Assembly (NCBI GenBank): GCA_035715725.1
Contig: DASTKT010000177.1
Coordinates: 1 to 8,431, forward strand
DNA length: 8,431 bases
Direction: 5' to 3'
Origin: JADGGV01 sp035715725
GTDB taxonomy: Bacteria; Gemmatimonadota; Gemmatimonadetes; Longimicrobiales; RSA9
Shown here: in pieces, positions 1 through 8,400 of the stretch
How the letters are laid out: each line of letters opens with the position of its first letter
Position numbering within the stretch: the first letter of the stretch is position 1
Position numbers and translations under genes: made by a program
Notes under the pieces: generated by a model
The model's input: the letters and a program-made list of their open reading frames with translations, nothing else
Told to the model about the DNA's origin: nothing
The model's database searches: none

Positions 1-2189
1 ACCCACCCGAAGCTGCGCGCCTCCCCCGCGTCCCATCCCAGCCGCTCGAGGATCGCGTCGACGTAGCCCGCGAGGTTCGCGTGCGTGACCGCCACCCCCT
101 TCGGCACCCCCGTCGAGCCCGACGTGAACAGCACGTACGCCAGGCCCTCCGGCCCCACCGAGAGCGCCTCGGGCGCGCTCGCCGCCTCCGCCGCGATCGC
201 CGCCGCATCCCGGTCCAGGCACAGCACCTCCACCCCACTCCCCGGCAGCCGCAAGAGGTGCTCGGCGCGGCTCACCACCACCCGCACCCCCGCCTCCCCC
301 ACCAGCAGCGCCAGCCGCGCCCCCGGCAGCTCCGGCGGGAGCGGCAAGTAGGCCGCCCCCGCCTTCAGCACCCCGAGCAGGGAGACCACCGCCTCCGCCG
401 AGCGCTCGAGTGCCAGCCCCACCACCGCCCCGGGCCCAACCCCCAGGCCCCGGAGCCGCCGCGCGACCCGATTCGCCCTCGCCTCCAGCTCCGCGTAGCT
501 CAGCCGCTCCACCCCATCCACCAGCGCGGGTGCGTCCGGTGTGCGCCGCGCCCACGCGGAAACCCGCTCGTGCACGAGCCCGCGCTCCGCACTACCGGCA
601 GCCCGAGCCCCAGCCCCAGCCGCAGCCCCAGCCGCAGCCGCAGCCGCATTCGGATTCGGACCCGTTCCCGCCCCCACCCCCCACCCCTCCAGCTCGACCC
701 ACTCCCCCTCCGTCAGCACCTCCAGCTCCGACACCCGCTTCCCCGCCCCCTCCACCGCCGACTCCAGCAGCGTCCGCAGATGCCCCAGCATCCGCTCCGC
801 CGTCTCCCCCTGGAACAGATCCGCGCGGTACTGCACCAGCAGCCGCAGCCCGTCCACGCGCTCCGCCACGAGCAGCAGCAGGTCGAACTTGGCCGAGCCC
901 GCGAAGCGCGAGTCCAGCTCCATCGATTCGACGACGAGCCCTTCCACCACGACCGGCGTCGGCGGCGGGTCCTCCATCGTCAGCGCGCACTGGAACAGCG
1001 GCGCCTGGGCGAGCTGCCGGTCGCGGCTCAGCTCCATGACCAGCTTCTCGAGCGGGATCTCCTGGTGCTCGGCCGCGCCCAGCCACGTCTCCCGCACCCG
1101 CGCCACCAGCTCGGCGAACGTCGGATCGCCGCCGAGGTCCACGCGCAGCGCCAGCGTGTTCGCGAGGTAGCCGACGAGCCCCTCGGTCTCGGCCCGCGTC
1201 CGTCCCGCCACCGGCGAGCCGATCACGAGGTCCGTCTGCCCCGTGTACCGCGCCAGCAGCGCGACGTACGCGGCCACCAGCACCGTGTAGAGCGTGCCGT
1301 CGGTCTCCTGGGCGAGCCGCCGGAGCCGCGCGACCTCGGCCGGCGGCAGCACGACCGAGTGCTGGCCGCCCTCGAAGCCCGGCGTCGCCGGGCGGGGCCG
1401 GTCCGTGGGGAGCGCGAGCTGCTCCGGCGCATCGGCCAGCCGGCCTCTCCAGTAGTCGAGCAGCGCGTCCAGCCGGCCGCCGGAGAGCCACGTCCGCTGC
1501 CACGCGGCGTAGTCGCCGAACGTGACCGGCAGCGGCGGCAGCGCCACCGGCGTCCCGCGCCGGAAGCCGCCGTACAGCGCGGCCAGCTCGCCGAACAGGA
1601 TGGTGAACGACCAGCCGTCCAGCGCGATGTGGTGCGAGGCGTAGAACAGGACGTGGTCCTCGTCGCCCAGCGCCAGCAAGGCGACGCGGAACTGCGGCTC
1701 GCGCTCGAGGTCGAACGGCCGCCGCGACAGCTCGCCGATCCGCCGCTCCGCCTCCTCGAGCCGCGTCGCCTCCGGCATGCCGCGCAGATCCAGCCGCTCG
1801 ATGGCGACGGGCGCCGGCGGACGCACGACCTGCCGCGGCTCGCCGTCCCCGCCCTCGAACGTGGTTCGCAGCGCCTCGTGACGCTCCACCAGCGCATCGA
1901 GCGCCCGCTGCAGCGCCGCCACGTCCAGCGGGCCGCGCAGCCGCAGCGCGCGCGACGCGTTGTAGGCGGCCAGCCCCGGCGCCGAGCGGTCGAGCCGCCA
2001 GAGCAGCTCCTGCGCGAAGGACGCCGGCGCCGCGCCCGCCTCGCCCCGGCGCGGGATCTCGTACGCCCGCGCCGCGGCGCGGGCCTGGAGCTGCTGCGCG
2101 AGGAGGGCGCGCTTGGCCGGGGACAGCTCGTCGATCCGCCGGCCGACCTCGTCGGCCGGACCCGGACGCGGCGTGGAATCGTCATTCAT
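1..2189 (-). CDS. Non-ribosomal peptide synthetase, C-A..., 3' end outside window
   Basis: This second NRPS subunit should accept the peptidyl chain from the upstream protein and add the next amino acid. Translation from ATG 2189-2187 stays open to base 1 (729 complete codons plus two bases, no stop). Residues 1-50 form a leader with the short helical motif LSPAKRALLAQQL, common at NRPS N-termini. The C domain spans about 55-490: SFAQELLW (57-64), RHEALRTTF (103-111), active site HHIALDGW (186-193), FGDYAAWQ (224-231), VGYLANTLALR (339-349), HQEIPLEKL (375-383). After an Ala/Gly-rich linker (about 504-537) the A domain begins: LSYAEL (563-568), LKAGAAYLPL (608-617), TSGSTGVPKG (689-698). It stops before the substrate pocket, so the amino acid cannot be predicted. 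The start is chosen for its ATGA overlap with the upstream stop. Another ATG at 2185 is in a different frame that gives no recognisable protein. Confidence 0.95.
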   Translation of the reverse strand, partial: MNDDSTPRPGPADEVGRRIDELSPAKRALLAQQLQARAAARAYEIPRRGEAGAAPASFAQELLWRLDRSAPGLAAYNASRALRLRGPLDVAALQRALDALVERHEALRTTFEGGDGEPRQVVRPPAPVAIERLDLRGMPEATRLEEAERRIGELSRRPFDLEREPQFRVALLALGDEDHVLFYASHHIALDGWSFTILFGELAALYGGFRRGTPVALPPLPVTFGDYAAWQRTWLSGGRLDALLDYWRGRLADAPEQLALPTDRPRPATPGFEGGQHSVVLPPAEVARLRRLAQETDGTLYTVLVAAYVALLARYTGQTDLVIGSPVAGRTRAETEGLVGYLANTLALRVDLGGDPTFAELVARVRETWLGAAEHQEIPLEKLVMELSRDRQLAQAPLFQCALTMEDPPPTPVVVEGLVVESMELDSRFAGSAKFDLLLLVAERVDGLRLLVQYRADLFQGETAERMLGHLRTLLESAVEGAGKRVSELEVLTEGEWVELEGWGVGAGTGPNPNAAAAAAGAAAGAGARAAGSAERGLVHERVSAWARRTPDAPALVDGVERLSYAELEARANRVARRLRGLGVGPGAVVGLALERSAEAVVSLLGVLKAGAAYLPLPPELPGARLALLVGEAGVRVVVSRAEHLLRLPGSGVEVLCLDRDAAAIAAEAASAPEALSVGPEGLAYVLFTSGSTGVPKGVAVTHANLAGYVDAILERLGWDAGEARSFGW
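601..660. repeat. 6-nt tandem repeat in C-A linker of gene 2
   Basis: Eight consecutive hexamers on the plus strand from 601 to 648, of form GCCCGA, GCCCCA or GCCGCA, followed by two copies of TTCGGA (649-660). On the coding strand they give alternating Ala-Ala and Gly-Ala dipeptides preceded by Pro-Asn-Pro-Asn (residues 511-530). The linker from the tryptophan at the end of the C domain to the next conserved His is 37 residues here and 14 at the same place in module 2, so the repeat accounts for most of a 23-residue excess. Confidence 0.92.
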
Positions 2190-2200
2190 GGGGAGAGCAT
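2183..2200 (-). promoter_or_regulatory. ATGA stop/start overlap, translational coupling
   Basis: The upstream gene's TGA (2188-2186) and the downstream gene's ATG (2189-2187) share bases as ATGA. There is no strong Shine-Dalgarno sequence just upstream; only a weak GGA lies about 15 bases before the ATG. The two subunits are therefore most likely made from one mRNA, with re-initiation by terminating ribosomes keeping their amounts matched. There is no room for a promoter or terminator between them. Confidence 0.85.
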
Positions 2201-5200
2201 TCCATCAGGGTTGGCCGCCAGGAGGCGGCGGGCGTCCTCTTCCGGGATCTGCTCCAGCGCGGCGAGCATCTGCTCCATCTCCGCCGCCTCCGCCGCCGCC
2301 TGGAGGTCCTGCTCCAGCGCCGCCGCCAGCGACGCCACCGTCCGCGCCTCGAACAGCAGCCGCAGCGGGAGCTGCCGCCGCAGCCGGCTGCCGAGCCGCG
2401 CCAGGATCCGCATGCCGAGCAGCGAGTGCCCGCCGATCTCGAAGAAGTCGTCGAGCGCGCCCACCCGCTCGCGCCCGAGGACCTCGCCCCAGACCGTCGC
2501 GACCGTCGCCTCGGCCGCGTTCCGCGGCGCGACGTACACGCTGACCGGTTCCTCCGACACCGGATCCGGCAGCGCCGCGCGGTCCAGCTTGCCGTTCGCG
2601 CTGAGCGGCAGCGCCTCCAGCGCGACGAGCGCCGCCGGGACCATGTGCTCCGGCAGCCGCGCGGCCAGGTGGCGCCGCAGCGCGGCCGGCTCCGGCTCGC
2701 TTCCCTCCCCGGCGACGATGTAGCCGACGAGTCGCCCGGCCCGCTCCACGACCGCGCACTCCCGCACCGCCGGATGCTCCCGCAGCGCCGCCTCGACCTC
2801 GCCCAGCTCGACGCGGAAGCCGCGGATCTTCACCTGCTGGTCGAGCCGGCCCAGATACTCGAGCACGCCGTCCGCCCGCCAGCGCGCACGGTCGCCCGTC
2901 CGGTACAGCCGCGCGCCCGGCTCCGCCCGGAACGGGTCCGGCACGAAGCGCTCCGCCGTCAGCTCCGGCCGGTCGTGGTAGCCCAGCGCCACGCCCGCGC
3001 CGCCGATGCACAGCTCGCCGGCCACGCCGATCGGCACCCGCTCCGTCGTCCCCTCCGCCACCACGTGCACCTGCACGTTCGCGATCGGCCGGCCGATCGG
3101 CACCACGCCGCCCGCGAAGTCGGCGGGCACCGCCCACGACGTCGCGTAGACGGCGGCCTCCGTCGGGCCGTACAGGTTCTGGATGTCCGCCCGCGGCAGC
3201 AGCGCCCGCGCCCGCGCCGCCAGCTCGCCCGGCAGCGCCTCGCCGCCCAGCACCAGCAGCCGCACGTCGCCGCAAGCCGCCGGGAAGCCGCGCTCCTCGA
3301 TCATCGCCGCGAGCAGCGACGGGACGAACTGCACCACCGTCACCCGCCGCAGCACCATCGACAGCAGCAGGTACGCCGGGTCGCGGTGCCCGTCCGGCCG
3401 CGCCAGGAACAGCCGCGCCCCCGCGATCAGCGGCAGGTACAGCTCCCACACCGAGGCGTCGAAGCTCACCGGCGCCTTCTGCAGCACGCAGTCGCTCGCG
3501 TCCAGCGCGAACGCCGACTGCATCCAGCGCAGGTAGTTGACGACGGCGCCATGCGGCAGCACCGCACCCTTCGGCACGCCCGTCGAGCCCGACGTGTAGA
3601 TCACGTACGCCGGGTCGGCCGGCGTCGCGCGGGCGGGAGGCGGGGCCGCCGGGCGGGCGTCGATCGCCGCGCGGTCGCCATCCAGGCTCACCGTCACGCC
3701 GGCGTGCGCCGGCACCACACCGCGCAGCGCCTCCTGCGTCACCAGCACCCGCGCGCCGCTGTCCGCCAGCATGAAGCCCAGCCGCTCCGCCGGGTACGAC
3801 GGGTCCAGCGGCACGTACGCCGCGCCCGCCTTCATTACGCCCAGCAGCGCGACGACGAGCTCGACCGACCGCTCCACCGCGAGCCCGACCGGCTCGCCCC
3901 GCCCGACGCCCAGCGCCAGGAGGTGGTGCGCCAGCCGGTTCGCGCGCGCGTCCAGCTCCGCGTACGTCAGGCTCCCCCGGTCGTCCTCCACCGCCACCGC
4001 GTCCGGCGTCCGCGCGGCCTGCGCCTCCACCGCCGTGTGCACGCATTCGCCGGCGGGGAACGCCGCCCGCGTCGCGTTCCACTCGTCGAGCCGGCGGCGC
4101 TCCTCCTCCGCCAGCAGCGGCAGCGTCGAGACCCGCCGCTCCGGCTCCGCGACGGCGCCCTCCAGCAGCACGCGCACGTGCTCCAGCAGCCGGTGCATCG
4201 TCGCCGCCTCGAACAGGTCCGTGCGGTACTCCAGCACCGCGCGCAGCCCGTCCGCCGACTCCGAGCAGGTCAGCCACAGGTCGTACTTCGACCACCCCGC
4301 ATCCAGCTCCTCGCGGGCGACGTCGGCACCCTCCAGCTCCGGCGCCGCCGCCGCGTGCTCCAGCGCGAACATCACCTGGAAGATCGGCGCGTGGCTCGGC
4401 TGCGCCCCGCGCCCCGGCTCGCCCAGCAGGCTCTCGAACGGCACCTCCTGGTGCTCCAGCGCGCCCAGCGACGCCTCGCGCACCCGCCCCAGCAGCTCGA
4501 CGAACGTCGGATCGCCCCGCAGCTCCGCCCGCACCGGCAGCATGTTCGACAGATAGCCGACCAGCCCCTCGAGCCCGCCGCTCGTCCGCCCCGCCACCGG
4601 CGAGCCGATCACGAAGTCCGTCTGCCCGCTGTGCCGCGACAGCACCGCCTGGAACGCGGCCAGCAGCGCCATGTAGAGCGTGGCGCCGTGCGCCTGCGCC
4701 AGCCGCCGCGCCGACTCCAGCAGCGCCGGCGGCCAGAGCGCGCTCCGCACCGCGCCCTCGAAGCCGCGCACCGCGGGGCGCGGCCGGTCCGTCGCCAGCT
4801 CCAGCACCGCCGGCGCGCCGCGCAGCCGCTCGCGCCAGAACCCGACGAGCGCGTCCAGCCGCTCCCCCCGCAGCCGCTCCCGCTGCCACGCCGCGAAGTC
4901 GACGTACCGGACCGGCAGCGCCGGCAGCGCCGCCGCCCGGCCGGCGCGCCGCGCCGCGTACAGCTCGCCCAGCTCGCGGAACAGCACGCCTCGCGACCAG
5001 CCGTCCACCACCAGGTGGTGCGTCACGAGGCACAGCAGCCATTCCGCCTCCCGCAGCCGCAGCACCGTGGCGCGCAGCATGGGCGAGGCGGTGAGTTCGA
5101 AGGGGCGTCGGGCGGCTTCCCGCGCGCGGCGCAGCGCCTCGGTGTGGCGCTCCGGCTCCGGGATGTCCCGCAGGTCCGCCGCCTCGACCGGCACCGGCCC

Positions 5201-5420
5201 GGCCGGCAGCACCCGCTGCACCGGCACCCCGCCGACATCGAAGAACGCCGTCCGCAGCGCGTCCTGCCGCTCGACCAGGTCGCCCAGCGCGCCGCGCAGC
5301 GCCTCCACGTCCAGCGCGCCCCGCACCCGGAACAGCTCGGGGACGTTGTACGCCGCGAGCCCCGGCGTCATCCGCTCCGCCAGCCAGAGCAGCTCCTGCG
5401 CGAACGACAGCGGCGCCTCG
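2186..5420 (-). other. NRPS module 2 (C-A-T, Gln-like pocket) with C-terminal tail
   Basis: Residues about 1005-2081 of the upstream subunit form a full C-A-T module. The C domain has SFAQELLW, RQDALRTAF (Gln where His is usual in the C2 motif), HHLVVDGWS, VGYLSNMLPVR and HQEVPFESLL. It resembles a standard L-to-L condensing domain, in line with no upstream epimerase. The A pocket reads D1658, A1659, W1662, Q1701, V1727, G1729, L1753, V1761, Y1762, K1948, i.e. DAWQVGLVYK. The closest code I remember is the glutamine code DAWQFGLIDK (7 of 10 identical). The Tyr in place of Asp makes the call tentative. After the T domain, an acidic tail of about 45 residues (EMEQMLAALEQIPEEDARRLL) is the likely handover segment to the next subunit. 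Confidence 0.85.
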
Positions 5421-8400
5421 TGCACGCCCCGCGGCGCCGGCCCGGTCGGGGCCGCGCCGTCCGCCGCCCCGGCGCCGTCCGTCGGCCGCACCGCGTCCCC
5501 GGCCGCTCGTAGCCCCGTTCCGGTCCGCGGCGCCGCCTCCGCCCGGGCCGCGTCGATCCGCGCGGCCAGCGCCGAGACCGTCGGCGCCTCGAAGATCGCG
5601 CGGACCGGCAGCGCCACGCCGGTCGTCTCCGCCAGTTGCGTGACGGCGCGCACCGCGAGCAGCGAATCGCCGCCCAGCTCGAAGAAGTCGTCGCCCGCGC
5701 CGATCTCCGCCCCGCCGAGCAGCCGCGACCATGCCGCCGCGACCGCGACCTCCGCCGCCGTCGCCGGCGCCGCGTACGCCCGCGACAGCCCGACCCGGTC
5801 CGGCTCCGGCTCCGGCAGCGCCCGCCGGTCCACCTTCCCGTTGCTCGAGAGCGGCAGCTCGGAGAGGAAGACCACGGCCGACGGCACCATCGCGTCCGGC
5901 AGCTTCTCGCCGACGAACGCCTGGAGCTCCTTCACGGACGGACGCTCCGCCGCCGCCACGACGTAGGCGACGAGGCGCGCGCCCCGCGACGCGTCCGCCC
6001 GCGCCGCGACCACGGCAGCCGTCACCTTCGGATGTTGGAGGAGCGCAGCCTCGACCTCTCCAATCTCGACCCGATGCCCGCGGATCTTGACCTGGTCGTC
6101 CAGCCGCCCGAGGAACTCGATCGTGCCGTCCGCACGCCAGCGCGCCAGGTCGCCCGTCCGGTACAGCCGCGCGCCCGGCTCCCCGCCGAACGGGTCCGGG
6201 ACGAAGCGCTCCGCCGTCAGCTCCGGCCGCCCGTGGTAGCCCAGCCCCACCTGCACCCCGCCGATGTGGAGCTCCCCCGCCACCCCCACCGGCACTGGCT
6301 GCCCCGCCCGGTCCAGCAGGTAGATCCGCGTGTTCGCGACCGGACGGCCGATCGGCACCACCGCGCCCGCCCACCCCGCCGGACACGTCCAGTGCGTCAC
6401 ATCCACCGCCGCTTCCGTCGGCCCGTACAGGTTGTGCAGCGCCGCGCCCGACCGCGCCTGGAACGCGCGCACCAGATCCGCCGGCAGCGCCTCCCCGCTG
6501 CACACCACGTGGCGCAGCGACGTGCACGCCTCCACCCCCGCCTCCGCCAGGAACGCCCGCAGCATCGACGGCACGAAGTGCAGCACCGTGACCCCCCGCT
6601 CGCGGATCAGCTCCACGAGGTAGGCCGGATCGCGGTGCCCGCCCGGCCGCGCCAGCACCAGCCGCGCCCCCACAAGCAGCGGCCAGAAGAACTCCCACAC
6701 CGCCACGTCGAAGCCGATCGGCGTCTTCTGCAGCACGACGTCCGCCGCCCCGAGCCCGTATTCCGCCTGCATCCACAGCAGCCGGTTCACGATCCCCCGG
6801 TGCGCGTTCAGCGCCCCCTTCGGCCGCCCCGTCGACCCCGACGTGTAGATCATGTACGCCGGATCGCCCGGGCCCCCCGCCCCGCCCCCGCCCCCACCCG
6901 CCTCACCCGCAGCCGCAGCCGGAGCCGGAGCCTGCGAGCCTCGAGCCTGCGAGCCTCCAGCCTCCGAGCCTCGAGCCTCCAGCCTCGAACCTCGAGCCTC
7001 CGAGCCTCGATCCTCCGGGCCCGGAGCCTCCGAGCCTCCAGCCGCCGAGCCCGGAGCCTCCAAGCCCCCCTCCTCCTCCAGCCTCACCACCCGCGCCTCG
7101 TGCCTCCCCAGCCGATGCTCCAGATGCCCCTGCGCCACCAGCACCCGCACCCCGGAATCCGCCAGCATGAAGGCCAGCCGCTCCCGCGGGTACTCGGGCT
7201 CCAGCGGCACCCACGCGCCGCCCGCCTTCAGGATGCCGAGCAGCCCCACCACCAGCTCGAGCGAGCGCTCCGCGCAGAGCCCGACCAGCTCGCCCGGACC
7301 GACGCCCGCGGCGCGCAGCCGCGAGGCCAGCGCGCTCGCCCGCCGATCGAGCGCCGCGTACGTCAACCGCTCCCCAGCCGGCGACTCCACCGCCACCGCC
7401 TCCGGCGTCCGCTCGACCTGCGCCGCCACCAGCTCCGCCAGCGTCCGCTCCGCCTCCGGGTACCTTACCGCCGTGCGGTTCCACTCCTCCACCACCTGCG
7501 CGCGCTCCGCCGCCGTCAGCATCGGCAGCTCGCCGAGCCGCGCATCGGGACGCACCGCCATCGCCTCGAGCAGCGTCGACAGGTGGCCCAGCAGCCGCTC
7601 CACCGCCGCCGCCTCGAAGCGCGTCTCGTCGTACTCCAGGCGCAGCAGCAGCCGCTCGCCCGCGTACGCCGCCAGCGTCAGCGGGAAGCCGTTCTGCTCG
7701 TGCAGCCGGAAGCCGCGCCGCGCCCACGCGCCGCCCAGCGCCCGCAGCTCCTCCTCGAGCTCGTACCGCTCGAACATCACGATGCTCTCGAACAGCGGCT
7801 GCCGGGCCGGGAGCGGGCTCCACGCCTGGACCTGCGAGAGCGCCGTGTGCTCGTGCGCGCGGATCGCCGTCCAGCGCGCGCGCACGCCCCGGAGCCAGGG
7901 CACGAGCGCCGCGTCCGGCGGCACCTCGACGCGGAGCGGCAGTGTGTTGATGAAGAGCCCGACCATCGAGTCCGCACCCTCGACGGCCGAGCGGCGGCAG
8001 GAACGAACCCCCCCGAACACCACCTCCGCCTCGCCGCTGTGCCGGGCGAGTAGGAGCGCCCACGCGCCGTGGACCAGCGTCCCCAGCGTCAGCCCCTCCC
8101 GCTCCGCCAGCGCCCGCAGCCCGGCGGAGGCCGCGGCCGAAAGCCGCGTCTCGCGATCCGCGTAGCTCGACCGCCCGGACGAGGCCGACGCGCCCGGAAG
8201 CGGTGTCGGCGCGGCCAGCCCCGCGAGCGCGCGGCGCCAGAACGACTCCGACGCCGCCGGGTCCCGCGCCTCCAGCCAGTCGACGTACGCGCGGTACGGC
8301 GCCGCCGGCTCGAGCACCGGCGCGCCGCCCGCGAGGATCGCGTCGTAGGCGGCGAACACCTCCCGCAGCAGCACCGGGAACGACCGCCCGTCCAGCAGCG

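Noticed and set aside
592..2185. Alternative minus-strand frames over gene 2, including an ATG at 2185
   Set aside because: The frame from ATG 2189 carries every C-domain motif and the A-domain P-loop without interruption; the others show only Arg/Ser- or Gly/Ala-rich noise.
81..2723. 880-codon open frame on the plus strand
   Set aside because: It is antisense to two well-supported NRPS domain sets. The product is Arg/Pro/His-rich with no recognisable motif, as expected from the complement of GC-rich coding DNA.
2205..6776. 1523-codon open frame on the minus strand, another frame of the NRPS gene
   Set aside because: Gly/Ala/Arg-rich, no motifs, and fully overlaps the frame with all NRPS core motifs.
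6929..7069. Possible CRISPR array or regulatory iteron array
   Set aside because: Units are 7-8 bases with no spacers, and they lie within an open coding frame.
6850..7080. Possible frameshift or pseudogene at the 7/8-nt repeat
   Set aside because: The frame is the same on both sides: A2 motif upstream and A3 motif downstream are in one continuous reading frame without a stop.
5636..8053. 805-codon open frame on the plus strand
   Set aside because: Antisense to module 1; Arg-rich composition with no domain. A by-product of high GC.
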